From Bacteroidales bacterium (GTDB lineage: Bacteria > Bacteroidota > Bacteroidia > Bacteroidales > GCA-2748055), in contig JAUUZQ010000031.1 of the NCBI GenBank assembly GCA_030589895.1, positions 1 to 37,175 of the forward strand: a DNA stretch of 37,175 nucleotides. Direction: 5' to 3'. Position 1 is the first letter of the stretch. Each line of letters opens with the position of its first letter. Made by a program: the position numbers and the translations under genes. Of this stretch, positions 7,639 through 17,426 are shown one piece after another. A model generated the notes under the pieces. It saw only the letters and a list, made by a program, of their open reading frames with translations. It did no database searches and was not told the DNA's origin.

Positions 7639-8988
7639 ATGAATGCATTTGAAGATCTAAATCTTTCAAAACAATTATACAGCGCCATTGACGATTTAGG
7701 ATTTAACACTCCAACTCCAATTCAATTAAAGGCGACACCTGTTATTCTGTCTGGCAGAAATGTAGTTGGAATAGCACAAACAGGTACAGGTAAAACATTG
7801 GCTTATCTGCTTCCTCTTTTGAGGGATTTAAAATATTCTAATCAAATTCCTCCTAGAATATTGATATTGGTACCCACCAGGGAGTTGGTATTGCAAGTTG
7901 TAGAGCAGGTTGAAATCCTGAGCAAATATATGACTATTCGTGTTTTAGGAGTATATGGTGGCACGAATATTAACACACAAAAATTAGCTGTTGTTAAAGG
8001 TGTGGATGTTTTAGTCGCTACTCCCGGTCGCTTGTATGATATTGCCATGCACGGTGCCTTGAAATTAAAAGCTATTAAGAAACTGGTCATCGATGAAGTG
8101 GACGTCATGCTTGACCTTGGATTTAGATATCAACTTAGCAATATATTTGACCTGCTTCAGGAACGCAGACAAAATATTATGTTTTCAGCCACTATGACCA
8201 AAGAAGTTGATGAGCTGATCAATGACTATTTTATTGCACCTGTAAAGATATCGATAGCAGTTAGCGGTACTCCATTGGAAAATATTGCTCAGCAATGTTA
8301 TGCTGTACCTAATTTTTACAGCAAGACAAACTTGCTTTCTTTTTTACTTTCCGATCGTGATATTTATGAAAAAGTGCTGGTTTTTGTTTCAAGTAAAAAG
8401 GAAGCAGATCGCCTGGCTATAACCATGGAAGAAAGATATGGTCCGGAATTATGTGTGATCCACTCCAATAAATCACAAAATTACAGGTTTCGTTCCATTC
8501 GACAGTTCGATGAAGGCGAAAACAGAATATTGATCACTACAGATGTAATGGCACGTGGATTAGACCTGGAAAAAATATCCCATGTTATCAATTTTGACAC
8601 TCCCCAGTTTCCTGAAAATTACATGCACCGTATTGGCAGAACGGGACGGGCAGAGCAGAAAGGGAACTCCATACTATTTTATTCTCCAAAAGAGGAGAAT
8701 GCCAGAGAAGCCATTGAAACCTTGATGAATTATCAGATTCCTGAACTTGATTTTCCTTCTGAAGTGCAAAAATCAAGTCAGCTAACTCCTGAAGAGAGTC
8801 CAAAAGTAGCTGAAGTCCATATTAAACGTCTAACTGACAGGGATAAAACCGAAAAATCTTTTCAGGAGAAAAAGGAGAAAAACAAAAAAACCAATCAGGG
8901 TGGATCCTATCTGAGGAAGAAAAAGAATTATAAAAAGCCACAAACACGCGGCGATAAGAACTATAACAAGCGAAAAAAGGGCAGGTAG
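7639..8988 (+). CDS. DEAD-box family ATP-dependent RNA helicase (DEVD variant)
   Basis: A 449-residue two-domain SF2 helicase. Visible motifs: Q motif PTPIQ (25-29), Walker A AQTGTGKT (46-53), Ia PTRELV (79-84), motif II DEVD at 152-155, motif III SAT (183-185), ARGLD (305-309) and motif VI HRIGRTGR (330-337). Motif II reads DEVD instead of DEAD; the Asp-Glu pair that binds Mg-ATP is kept. The last ~60 residues are very rich in Lys/Arg, Asn and Gln (KKNYKKPQTRGDKNYNKRKKGR), as in RNA-binding tails of RhlE-like helicases. Probably unwinds structured RNA during ribosome assembly or mRNA turnover. A weak -7 box (TATCTTAG near 7582) lies just behind the csp terminator. Confidence 0.9.
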   Translation: MNAFEDLNLSKQLYSAIDDLGFNTPTPIQLKATPVILSGRNVVGIAQTGTGKTLAYLLPLLRDLKYSNQIPPRILILVPTRELVLQVVEQVEILSKYMTIRVLGVYGGTNINTQKLAVVKGVDVLVATPGRLYDIAMHGALKLKAIKKLVIDEVDVMLDLGFRYQLSNIFDLLQERRQNIMFSATMTKEVDELINDYFIAPVKISIAVSGTPLENIAQQCYAVPNFYSKTNLLSFLLSDRDIYEKVLVFVSSKKEADRLAITMEERYGPELCVIHSNKSQNYRFRSIRQFDEGENRILITTDVMARGLDLEKISHVINFDTPQFPENYMHRIGRTGRAEQKGNSILFYSPKEENAREAIETLMNYQIPELDFPSEVQKSSQLTPEESPKVAEVHIKRLTDRDKTEKSFQEKKEKNKKTNQGGSYLRKKKNYKKPQTRGDKNYNKRKKGR

Positions 8989-9053
8989 AGCAGTAATTAT
9001 AATTGCCTGCTTGAATTGGGAATATCTTATTAACAAATGTTCAAACAGACGCA

Positions 9054-9082
9054 TTGCATTCCGCGGGAATCCATTATCTTTA
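9054..9082 (+). promoter_or_regulatory. Probable dnaX promoter with an internal palindrome
   Basis: TTG (9054-9056) and TATCTTTA (9075-9082) are 18 bp apart, close to the Bacteroidetes -33/-7 pattern (one mismatch in the -7 box). A perfect palindrome ATTCC-GCG-GGAAT (9058-9070) occupies the spacer and could be an operator. The predicted leader is about 20 nt. Confidence 0.5.
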
Positions 9083-9110
9083 CACTCTGTTTTTTTTTGA
9101 TGAGTAGCAT

Positions 9111-10904
9111 ATGGAAAACTTTATAGTATCAGCTCGTAAATATCGCCCCGACACTTTTAACAGTGTTGTAGGTCAGAGCGCTATAACTTCCACCTTAAAA
9201 AATGCAATCAAAAATAATCATCTTGGTCATGCTTATCTTTTTAGCGGACCAAGGGGAGTAGGAAAGACTACCTGCGCCCGGATATTCGCAAAAACAATTA
9301 ATTGCCAGAATCTTACTGATAAAATTGAAGCCTGTAATGAATGTGAATCTTGTAAATCCTTCACTGAAGGCAGAGCTTATAATATTCATGAATTAGATGC
9401 CGCATCAAACAACTCAGTTGATGATATCAGAAGTTTAACAGAGCAGGTTCGGATTCCTCCACAGGTGGGAACTTATAGCCTGTATATAATTGATGAGGTT
9501 CACATGCTCTCACAACAGGCTTTCAATGCATTTTTAAAAACGCTTGAAGAACCTCCCAGGCATGCCATCTTTATTCTGGCCACAACCGAAAAGCATAAAA
9601 TAATTCCGACCATATTGTCCCGTTGTCAGATCTTTGATTTCAATAGAATTAAGACTGAAGATGCAGTTGGATATTTGAAATATATATCAAAAGAGGAAGG
9701 AATTACAGCCGAAGAGGAGGGATTGCATGTAATTGCTCAGAAGTCTGATGGAGCAATGAGGGATGCACTTTCAATATTTGACCAGGTAGTTAGTTTCTCA
9801 GGAAGTAATATTACCTATAGCTCAGTCATTGAAAATTTGAATATCCTTGATATTGAGTATTATTTTAATTTGACCGATGCCTTCCTGAAAAATGATATAT
9901 CCAGTGCATTGATTGCTTTTAATGATATTCTGGAGAAGGGATTTGATGCACGTAATTTTATAAATGGACTTGCATCTCATATGAGAGATCTTATGGTTTG
10001 TAAGAATCCTGAAACAGCAGTATTACTGGATGTAGGAAGCTCACTTACCGAACGCTACCTCATACAATCTAAAGAGGTGCCGTTAAAGTTTATATATCGT
10101 GGACTTGAAATATGCAATGACGCTGATATTCAGTTTAGAAATAGCAGGAACCAACGCCTTACAATTGAATTGGCCCTTGTAAAATTATCCAACCTTAACG
10201 AGGTTGAAAAAAAAAAAGGAGCTGACTCCAACTCAGAATTAATTGCTAAGACAGAGGAAAAGAGCACTTCTGAACCTAAGAGGGATCAGGAGAAAAGTGC
10301 TCCGGCAGAAGATGAAAATATTGTTGATGTAAAAGAGACTCGTGTTCAGGTTCCTGAGCAGAAAGAGGAAGAAAATGAGAAAGAGAACGGTAATGGCAAG
10401 GAGAATAAATGGGTGCATACCAGGAGTATCTCTATTAAGGATACGCTAAAAGGAGAGTCTCCAAAAAAAGAGTCTTCTGAAACTGAAAAACCGAAGGAAG
10501 ATACAGATAGTGATGAATCAAAATTAAAGGATGTAAGGCTTACAACAGAACTAATCGTTAAGACATGGAATGCGTATGCTGAATCAATTAAAGCGGAACA
10601 ACCCAGGATTTATAATACCCTGAATCAGTGTCAGCCTAAATTGGATGAAACAGGAATAATTAGGGTAGAGTTTTCCAGTAACGCACAAAGAGATAATTTT
10701 ATACACAGAATAAAATCCGGACTTGTACGTTATTTTCAGAATGAGCTGAAAAATGTAGAGTACCAAATTGAATCGACGATATTGAGTAATGGTGAAAGTC
10801 AAAAAATGGTTTATACAGATGATGATAAGTTGAATTTTCTTATAAAGAAAAATCCCCTGATGGAGAAACTTAAGAATTCCTTTAAACTTGATTTTGACAA
10901 TTAA
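9111..10904 (+). CDS. dnaX: DNA polymerase III subunit gamma/tau
   Basis: A 597-residue clamp-loader ATPase. Residues 1-~365 contain AAA+ domains I-III: YRPDTFNSVVGQ (N-terminal box), Walker A GPRGVGKTT (about 45-53), a four-Cys zinc module (C-x8-C-x2-C-x2-C, about 64-83), Walker B with DEVH, and the sensor-1 region ILATTEKHKIIPTILSRCQ. After residue 366 comes a highly charged Lys/Glu linker (about 370-465), then a C-terminal domain (about 470-597) expected to be the tau-specific part contacting polymerase and helicase. The full reading frame is therefore tau. An 11-A run at the domain III/linker border (10207-10217) could give a shorter gamma form by slippage; see that entry. Confidence 0.93.
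   Translation: MENFIVSARKYRPDTFNSVVGQSAITSTLKNAIKNNHLGHAYLFSGPRGVGKTTCARIFAKTINCQNLTDKIEACNECESCKSFTEGRAYNIHELDAASNNSVDDIRSLTEQVRIPPQVGTYSLYIIDEVHMLSQQAFNAFLKTLEEPPRHAIFILATTEKHKIIPTILSRCQIFDFNRIKTEDAVGYLKYISKEEGITAEEEGLHVIAQKSDGAMRDALSIFDQVVSFSGSNITYSSVIENLNILDIEYYFNLTDAFLKNDISSALIAFNDILEKGFDARNFINGLASHMRDLMVCKNPETAVLLDVGSSLTERYLIQSKEVPLKFIYRGLEICNDADIQFRNSRNQRLTIELALVKLSNLNEVEKKKGADSNSELIAKTEEKSTSEPKRDQEKSAPAEDENIVDVKETRVQVPEQKEEENEKENGNGKENKWVHTRSISIKDTLKGESPKKESSETEKPKEDTDSDESKLKDVRLTTELIVKTWNAYAESIKAEQPRIYNTLNQCQPKLDETGIIRVEFSSNAQRDNFIHRIKSGLVRYFQNELKNVEYQIESTILSNGESQKMVYTDDDKLNFLIKKNPLMEKLKNSFKLDFDN
10207..10217 (+). promoter_or_regulatory. Candidate slippage site (A11) inside dnaX
   Basis: Eleven consecutive A residues read as GAA AAA AAA AAA GGA (Glu366-Lys-Lys-Lys-Gly370). 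Adding one A gives ...AGG AGC TGA, ending the protein at 371 residues; losing one A gives a frame that stops after 376 residues (…CAG AAT TAA). Both truncated products would keep AAA+ domains I-III and lack the tau tail, as the gamma subunit does. Thermus thermophilus dnaX makes gamma by transcriptional slippage on an A run at an equivalent place. Use of the site here is inference. Confidence 0.55.
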
Positions 10905-11026
10905 TAAAAATAGACAGCACTTGTAAATGATCGATTTTTGGGCAAGCATAACGCAGAAATTGGAGTTTTTTTTTGCAAGCACTAAATAGGAAACAATTTA
11001 AATTTTATAGATAAACAATTATTTTT

Positions 11027-12292
11027 ATGGCAGCAGAAAAAATTATTAATCACTACGGGAAATTACAAGTACCAGATAATCCAATTATTCCATTTATTGA
11101 AGGTGATGGCACAGGTCCTGATATCTGGGCAGCTTCAAAAACCGTATTGGATGCCGCAGTTGAAAAAGCTTATAGCGGAAAAAGAAAAATTGAGTGGAAA
11201 GAAGTTTATGCAGGTGAAAAAGCATTTAATAAAACTGGAAAATGGCTACCGGAAGAGACTATTGATGATATCAATGAGTATCTGGTTGCAATAAAAGGGC
11301 CACTTACAACTCCTGTTGGAGGTGGTATTCGTTCACTGAATGTTGCACTTCGCCAGATCCTGGATCTATATGTATGCCTGCGTCCGGTTAAATATTATGA
11401 TGGCGTTCCTTCGCCTGTGAAAAATCCTACTACTACCGACATGGTAATCTTCAGAGAAAATACCGAGGATATCTATGCAGGTATTGAATGGTTGGCTGGA
11501 TCAGAAGAGGGAAACAAAATTAAAGATTTCCTTATAAATGAGATGGGAGTTTCTACAATTCGCTTCCCTGATTCCGTTTCTATTGGAATTAAGCCAATTT
11601 CCAAGGAGGGTACTGACCGCCTGGTTCGCGCTGCTATTCAATATGCTATCAGAGAAAAGAGGTCTTCTGTGACACTTGTTCACAAAGGTAACATCATGAA
11701 ATATACTGAAGGTCAGTTTAAGCAATGGGGTTATGAATTGGCTGAAAAGGAGTTTGGCAATATGGTATTCACCTGGAGTCAGTATGATAAAATTGCTGAA
11801 AAAGACGGGAAAGAGAAAGCCGATGCCGCTCAGGATGCTGCAGTAAAAGCCGGGAAAATTATAGTGAAAGATGTGATAGCAGATGCCTTCCTTCAGCAAA
11901 TATTGACACGTCCTGCAGAGTATTCTGTAATTGCTACAATGAACCTTAATGGAGACTATATTTCTGATGCACTGGCAGCAATTGTCGGAGGTATTGGAAT
12001 CGCTCCGGGAGCAAACATTAACTACCTTACAGGTCATGCTATCTTTGAGGCAACACACGGAACGGCTCCGAAGTATGCCGGACTTGACAAAGTTAATCCG
12101 GGCTCAGTAATTCTTTCAGGAGTGTTGATGTTCCAATATATGGGATGGGACGAAGCCGCTGACTTAATCGTGGAAGCATTGCAAAAAACTATTTTACAGA
12201 AAAAGGTTACCTACGACTTTGAAAGATTAATGGACGGAGCTACAAAGTTGAGTTGCTCAGCTTTTGGAAACGCTATTGTTGAAAATATGTAG
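11027..12292 (+). CDS. icd: NADP-dependent isocitrate dehydrogenase
   Basis: A 421-residue enzyme aligning in mind end to end with the E. coli type: [12 protein letters not shown] near the start, Ser103 in [12 protein letters not shown] (the isocitrate-binding serine, equivalent to the phosphorylation site Ser113 in E. coli), [34 protein letters not shown] with Tyr150, and [21 protein letters not shown], whose Lys-Tyr pair is the usual mark of NADP use. It oxidatively decarboxylates isocitrate to 2-oxoglutarate in the TCA cycle. No kinase/phosphatase (AceK) gene is nearby. It precedes the ferritin gene by 20 bp, so the two may be co-transcribed. No convincing -7 box was found in the 122-bp gap after dnaX. 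Confidence 0.96.
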   Translation: MAAEKIINHYGKLQVPDNPIIPFIEGDGTGPDIWAASKTVLDAAVEKAYSGKRKIEWKEVYAGEKAFNKTGKWLPEETIDDINEYLVAIKGPLTTPVGGGIRSLNVALRQILDLYVCLRPVKYYDGVPSPVKNPTTTDMVIFRENTEDIYAGIEWLAGSEEGNKIKDFLINEMGVSTIRFPDSVSIGIKPISKEGTDRLVRAAIQYAIREKRSSVTLVHKGNIMKYTEGQFKQWGYELAEKEFGNMVFTWSQYDKIAEKDGKEKADAAQDAAVKAGKIIVKDVIADAFLQQILTRPAEYSVIATMNLNGDYISDALAAIVGGIGIAPGANINYLTGHAIFEATHGTAPKYAGLDKVNPGSVILSGVLMFQYMGWDEAADLIVEALQKTILQKKVTYDFERLMDGATKLSCSAFGNAIVENM

Positions 12293-12312
12293 TAACACTT
12301 AAAACTTCAGAT

Positions 12313-12819
12313 ATGTTAGCTAAAAAAGTTGAAGATATATTAAACTTACAGATCGAGAGAGAAGATTACTCTTCACAGTTATACTTGTCTATGGCTTCCT
12401 GGGCAGAAAATCAGGGTTTCGGTGGTGTAGCAAATTGGTTATATATGCAATCCGATGAGGAGCGCATGCACATGCTGAAATTTGTTAAATACATTAACGA
12501 TAGAGATGGTAAAGCTTCCATTTGCGGCTTGGATAAGCCTCCTGTTGAATTTGAAGATATTTTCAAGTTGTTTGATGCAGTATTGAAACACGAACGGTAC
12601 ATTTCTAATTCAATTAATGAAATTGTTGCCGTTTGTATGGAAGAGAAAGACTTCACTACAAATAGTTGGTTACAGTGGTTTGTTACTGAGCAGATTGAAG
12701 AAGAGGCCTCTGTAAAATCAATAATTGATAAGCTTAAGTTGCTTGGTGAAAAGAATCTTTATATGTTCGATCGCGATGTTCCTTCTATGAGAGGCGGCGG
12801 TGGAAATGAAGCTGTATAA
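12313..12819 (+). CDS. ftnA: Bacterial ferritin (FtnA type)
   Basis: A 168-residue non-haem ferritin. The ferroxidase-centre ligands are in place: Glu17 (IEREDYSSQLYLSMASWAE), Glu50 and His53 (SDEERMHM), and downstream Glu residues in the third and fourth helices (KHERYISNSINE; VTEQIEEEASV). It stores iron as a 24-mer cage in the cytoplasm. It starts 20 bp after icd and ends at a strong terminator. The Gly-rich tail MRGGGGNEAV is not part of the cage core. Length and residues fit the family with nothing missing. Confidence 0.95.
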   Translation: MLAKKVEDILNLQIEREDYSSQLYLSMASWAENQGFGGVANWLYMQSDEERMHMLKFVKYINDRDGKASICGLDKPPVEFEDIFKLFDAVLKHERYISNSINEIVAVCMEEKDFTTNSWLQWFVTEQIEEEASVKSIIDKLKLLGEKNLYMFDRDVPSMRGGGGNEAV

Positions 12820-12840
12820 GTTATATTAATCAGTTATATA

Positions 12841-12872
12841 AAAGCCATACTCATGCCGGGTATGGCTTTTTT
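12841..12872 (+). terminator. Rho-independent terminator after ferritin
   Basis: AAAGCCATAC and GTATGGCTTT form a 10-bp stem around a TCATGCCGG loop, followed by a T run. It ends the icd-ferritin unit. Confidence 0.9.
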
Positions 12873-13170
12873 GCTTTAGAATCATTTCCTGGATATCCTC
12901 AATTCCGAGTCTGCATTATTACCTTCGGTTAGGGCTAAAGCAGGCTAGCCTTCAAATACCAAAACCTAAGATTTGTAAGGATCATTAATTTCTGACAAAA
13001 TGTCTTCTATTCTTATATGGCATCTTATTTGTTTAACATTTTCAGAATTAAAGCATTCATGCTAATGTATTCATCATGAATAAACCTGCTATTGAGGCTA
13101 AAGGAAAATAAAAAAAACTAACTTTGCTTTTTGCTAAAAAAGTATATCAGCTATAAATATTTCTAATAAA
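12873..13170 (+). promoter_or_regulatory. secA upstream region with -7 box at 13119-13126
   Basis: TAACTTTG (13119-13126) matches TAnnTTTG and lies 45 bp before the secA ATG. A TTG at 13092-13094 is 24 bp away, too far for a standard -33 box. A 13-bp sequence TAAAGCAGGCTAG at 12936-12948 recurs just after secA at 16499-16511. No gene is visible here. Confidence 0.55.
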
Positions 13171-16100
13171 ATGGACCTAAATAAAATAATATCAAAATTC
13201 CTTGGTAATAAGTCTGAAAGAGACATGAAAGAGATCACCCCTGTGGTTGATAAAATCAAGGAATTATATGCTACTTTTCATACATTTTCCAATGATGAAC
13301 TGAGAAAAAGATCTGATATTCTGAAAGAGAAAATACAAGCGTATATCGATGAGGAAAGGAAAGAATTAAGTGCATTAAAAGAGCAGGGTGAAGATCCTGA
13401 TGTGGATGTTAATTTGAAAGAAGAGATATATACGAAGATTGATAAGCTGGAGAATGATATTGATGATAAATTTGAAATTATCTTAAGAGAATCTATTCCT
13501 GAAGCATTTTCAATTATTCGTGAAACTGCCAGGAGATTCAAAGAGAATGAAAGTGTAGAGGTAACTGCAAGCGAGTTTGATAAAAATCTGGCAGCTTCTG
13601 CAGAGCATATCGAAATAAATGGTGATAAGGCAATCTGGAAAAACCGCTGGATAGCTGGTGGTACTGAGATCGTATGGGATATGGTACATTATGACGTTCA
13701 GTTAATTGGAGGCGTAGGATTACATGAGGGAGGAATTGCGGAAATGTCCACCGGAGAGGGGAAAACACTGGTAGCAACACTTCCTGTTTACCTGAATGCA
13801 CTCACTGGCAAAGGGGTTCATATTGTAACAGTTAACGATTACCTGGCAAAACGTGACTCAGAGTGGATGGGACCAATTTATCAATTCCATGGACTTAGTG
13901 TAGATTGTATCGATAAACACCAGCCCAATTCAGATAGCAGAAGAAAAGCGTATAACAGTGATATTACATTTGGAACAAACAACGAGTTTGGTTTTGACTA
14001 TTTGCGCGACAATATGGCTCATACTCCGGAAGAGCTGGTGCAACGCAGACATAACTATGCTATTGTTGATGAGGTTGACTCAGTACTGATTGATGATGCC
14101 AGAACTCCATTGATTATTTCCGGGCCGGTTCCAAAAGGTGACAACCATGAATTCATGGAGTATAAACCGAAGGTTGAACAGCTGATGAACTCACAAAAAC
14201 AGTTTGTCAATACAATTATTACCGAGGCAAGAAAGTTTTTGCAGGAGGAGAACAAAGAAAAGGCAGGATTTAAGCTATTGCAAGCTCATAAAGGACTTCC
14301 CAAGAATAAGGCATTGATAAAGTTGCTTAGTGAAGAGGGTCATAAATCGATGATGCTTAAATCGGAAAATCATTATATGCAGGAGAATTCAAAGAATATG
14401 CATCTGGTGACTGATGATCTTTTCTTTATTATTGAGGAGAAGATGAGTTCTGTTGAGCTGACTGACAAAGGAATTGATGTGATGACAGGAAGTTCCGATG
14501 ATCCTGATTTCTTTATTATGCCGGATATTGGCAGTGAAGTAGCGGAAATTGAAAAATCTGACCTTTCTGATAAGAAGAAACTGGAAACAAAGGACAAATT
14601 GTTGCGTGACTATGCTGTGAAATCAGAGCGCATTCATACGGTTAACCAACTCCTGAAAGCATACGCAATGTTCGACAAGGATATTGAATATGTTTTAATG
14701 GATAATAAGGTGAAAATCGTTGATGAGCAGACAGGTCGTATTATGGAGGGACGACGATACTCCGACGGACTGCATCAGGCAATAGAAGCAAAGGAAAATG
14801 TAAAAGTCGAAGCCGCTACACAAACATGGGCTACCATTACCTTGCAGAATTACTTCAGGATGTACCATAAGCTTGCGGGAATGACTGGTACTGCAGAAAC
14901 TGAGGCAGGAGAACTTTGGGATATCTATAAACTGGATGTTATGGTTATCCCTACAAACCGCCCTATTGTTCGTGATGACAGGGAGGATATGATCTTTAAA
15001 ACGAAACGGGAGAAGTACAACGCTGTAATTGATGAGATTGTGAATCTGAACAAGGAGGGGCGTCCGAGTCTGGTTGGAACAACTTCGGTAGAAGTCTCCG
15101 AGCTTCTCGCACGTATGCTTAAGATCAAAAAAATTCCTCATAATGTTTTGAATGCAAAACTCCATCAGCGTGAAGCTGACATTATTGCCCAGGCAGGTAA
15201 ACCCGGAACTGTAACAATTGCCACAAATATGGCAGGTAGGGGAACAGATATTAAACTAACAGAAGCAGTTATTAAGGCGGGAGGTCTGGCAATTATCGGT
15301 ACAGAGCGGCATGAGTCCAGACGTGTTGATCGCCAGCTTAGAGGTAGAGCAGGACGGCAGGGAGATCCTGGATCTTCACAGTTTTATGTTTCTCTTGAAG
15401 ATGACCTGATGCGACTGTTTAGCTCAGACCGTATAGCCGGGATGATGGATAAGCTGGGTTTGAAGGAGGGAGAAGTGATTCAACACTCCATGATCACAAA
15501 GTCTATTGAAAGAGCACAAAGGAAGGTAGAGGAAAACAACTTTGGTATAAGAAAGAATTTACTGGAGTATGATGATGTGATGAATTCTCAGCGTGTTGTA
15601 ATATATAAACGGCGACGAAATGCATTACACGGGGAAAGAATAGGACTTGATATTGCGAATATGATCTATGAGGTGACTGAAAGTATCGTGGAAAACTATC
15701 ATTCAGTTGATGAATTCGATAACTTCAAGATGGAGCTGATCAGAGTCTTTTCGATCGAATCGCCTGTAGACAAAGAGGAGTTTAAAACGATCGATAGCAA
15801 CGAACTTGTGGAGAAGATCTATACGCTGATGCTGGAAACCATGAAGCGTAAAAGAGATACAATTTCTGAACAGGCAATGCCGGTTATTAAAGATGTTTAT
15901 GAGAAACAATCTCAGGTGTATGAAAATATTGTAATTCCTGTTTCAGATGGAAGTAAGATATTCCAAATACTTACTAACCTTGAAAAATGCTATACTTCAG
16001 AGGGAAAGGAACTTGTTAAGTCTTATGAGAAATCCATTATTCTCGCTACTATAGATCAATTATGGCAGGAGCATTTAAGAGAACTGGATGAACTTCGCCA

Positions 16101-16482
16101 ATCGGTTCGAAATGCACAATATGAGCAGAAAGATCCATTGTTGATCTATAAGTTTGAGGCATTTCAGCTTTTTTCAGCAATGATCGACAGGGTAAACAGG
16201 GATGTGGTTTCTACATTAATGAAGGCACATATTCCATTGCGCGATCCAAGTTCTGTACAAAGAGCCCAGGTTCCAAAAAAGATGGACCTAAGTAAATTTG
16301 AAGCCAACAAACAAGAGAGCTCACAATATGGTGGTGCTGGAGAAGGACAGGAGCAGGGATCGGGACAGCAAGGAAGAAAAGTTCAACCTGTCAGGGTTGA
16401 AAAGAAAGTAGGAAGAAATGATCCATGTCCTTGCGGAAGCGGAAAGAAATATAAAAGCTGTCACGGAAAACTTGGCAACTAG
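13171..16482 (+). CDS. secA: Protein translocase ATPase SecA
   Basis: A 1103-residue SecA. Walker [10 protein letters not shown] lies at 192-200; [19 protein letters not shown] is the DEAD-motor signature; the peptide-crosslinking and scaffold regions follow; [11 protein letters not shown] and [20 protein letters not shown] mark the second motor domain. The tail carries the zinc-binding SEC-C motif [13 protein letters not shown] (Cys1086, Cys1088, Cys1097, His1098). It is about 200 residues longer than the E. coli protein: an acidic helical insert at about 56-105 and a charged insert at about 350-460, both usual in Bacteroidetes. It drives preproteins through SecYEG. It is a single-gene unit convergent with dapA, 44 bp away. 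Confidence 0.97.
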   Translation: MDLNKIISKFLGNKSERDMKEITPVVDKIKELYATFHTFSNDELRKRSDILKEKIQAYIDEERKELSALKEQGEDPDVDVNLKEEIYTKIDKLENDIDDKFEIILRESIPEAFSIIRETARRFKENESVEVTASEFDKNLAASAEHIEINGDKAIWKNRWIAGGTEIVWDMVHYDVQLIGGVGLHEGGIAEMSTGEGKTLVATLPVYLNALTGKGVHIVTVNDYLAKRDSEWMGPIYQFHGLSVDCIDKHQPNSDSRRKAYNSDITFGTNNEFGFDYLRDNMAHTPEELVQRRHNYAIVDEVDSVLIDDARTPLIISGPVPKGDNHEFMEYKPKVEQLMNSQKQFVNTIITEARKFLQEENKEKAGFKLLQAHKGLPKNKALIKLLSEEGHKSMMLKSENHYMQENSKNMHLVTDDLFFIIEEKMSSVELTDKGIDVMTGSSDDPDFFIMPDIGSEVAEIEKSDLSDKKKLETKDKLLRDYAVKSERIHTVNQLLKAYAMFDKDIEYVLMDNKVKIVDEQTGRIMEGRRYSDGLHQAIEAKENVKVEAATQTWATITLQNYFRMYHKLAGMTGTAETEAGELWDIYKLDVMVIPTNRPIVRDDREDMIFKTKREKYNAVIDEIVNLNKEGRPSLVGTTSVEVSELLARMLKIKKIPHNVLNAKLHQREADIIAQAGKPGTVTIATNMAGRGTDIKLTEAVIKAGGLAIIGTERHESRRVDRQLRGRAGRQGDPGSSQFYVSLEDDLMRLFSSDRIAGMMDKLGLKEGEVIQHSMITKSIERAQRKVEENNFGIRKNLLEYDDVMNSQRVVIYKRRRNALHGERIGLDIANMIYEVTESIVENYHSVDEFDNFKMELIRVFSIESPVDKEEFKTIDSNELVEKIYTLMLETMKRKRDTISEQAMPVIKDVYEKQSQVYENIVIPVSDGSKIFQILTNLEKCYTSEGKELVKSYEKSIILATIDQLWQEHLRELDELRQSVRNAQYEQKDPLLIYKFEAFQLFSAMIDRVNRDVVSTLMKAHIPLRDPSSVQRAQVPKKMDLSKFEANKQESSQYGGAGEGQEQGSGQQGRKVQPVRVEKKVGRNDPCPCGSGKKYKSCHGKLGN

Positions 16483-16526
16483 CCCTCACCGAAGTTAATA
16501 AAGCAGGCTAGGACAAGCAAGAAGAT

Positions 16527-17414
16527 TTATAAAATACTATTTAGCTGTTTGATCTCATCATAAAGGGCAGATGTAGCCGTAATAAGTGGTAGTCTCAGAT
16601 TGTTCTGTCCATAACCCCGTATTTCCATCAATGCTTTTACTCCGGTGGGATTCCCTTCTTTAAAAATTGCTGTGATCAGTGGCAGAATCTTGTAGTGCTT
16701 CTCCCTAGCAAGACTATAATCGCCTGAAAGGGCTGCATTAACCATAGTAGAAATATGTGATGGAAGTGCATTTCCAATAACAGAAACCAGTCCGGTGCAA
16801 CCCAATGATATCATCGGCAAGGTAATTGCGTCATCTCCGGAAATCAATAAAAAATCTTCAGGTTTATTTTTCTGAATATCCATAATCTGCTGGAAGTTTC
16901 CAGAGGCTTCTTTTACGCCTACAAGTTTATCACCCAGGTCAGTAGCAAGTTGAAGTATTGTTGAAGCTTCAATATTGGAACTGGTACGTCCGGGAACATT
17001 GTAAAGTAATACAGGCAGATCTGAAGTAGCAGCAATGGCTGAAAAATGCTGAATCATACCCATTTGTGAAGGTTTATTATAGTATGGCGCTACACTTAAA
17101 TATGCATCAATTCCTGATGACCCAATCTCATCTATCCAGGTGATAACATCTGAAGTACTGTTTCCTCCCGCACCAACAATGATTGGGACCCTGCCTGATG
17201 TAGCTTTTTTTACAACATTGATTATCTCTTTCTTTTCATCTTTGCTAAGGGTAGGGGGTTCTGCAGTAGTTCCTAATACAACAAGATAATCAATACCATG
17301 TTTGATCAATTCATCTGTATGCTTCTCAAGGATAGAATAATCAATCTCTCCATCATTTTTAAATGGGGTAACCATAGCTACGCCTGTACCTTCGAATTTC
17401 CTTTTTGCGGACAT
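16527..17414 (-). CDS. dapA: 4-hydroxy-tetrahydrodipicolinate synthase
   Basis: A 295-residue TIM-barrel aldolase that condenses pyruvate with aspartate semialdehyde, the first step of the lysine/diaminopimelate branch. Key residues: Thr49-Thr50 in VLGTTAEPPTL, Tyr138 in LLYNVPGRT, Arg143, and the Schiff-base Lys168 in GVKEASG. GTTAEPPTL replaces the more usual GTTGExxTL, a change that leaves the pyruvate-binding threonines intact. The family also contains N-acetylneuraminate lyase and similar enzymes, but the pattern here is DapA. It lies 12 bp after the DUF6913 gene on the same strand, in the ligA-DUF6913-dapA order often seen in Bacteroidetes. Confidence 0.93.
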   Translation of the reverse strand: MSAKRKFEGTGVAMVTPFKNDGEIDYSILEKHTDELIKHGIDYLVVLGTTAEPPTLSKDEKKEIINVVKKATSGRVPIIVGAGGNSTSDVITWIDEIGSSGIDAYLSVAPYYNKPSQMGMIQHFSAIAATSDLPVLLYNVPGRTSSNIEASTILQLATDLGDKLVGVKEASGNFQQIMDIQKNKPEDFLLISGDDAITLPMISLGCTGLVSVIGNALPSHISTMVNAALSGDYSLAREKHYKILPLITAIFKEGNPTGVKALMEIRGYGQNNLRLPLITATSALYDEIKQLNSIL

Positions 17415-17426
17415 ATTATACTTTAC

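Noticed and set aside
10584-10982. 132-codon minus-strand frame opposite the end of dnaX
   Set aside because: It is antisense to the conserved tau C-terminal region, with a composition typical of a shadow frame.
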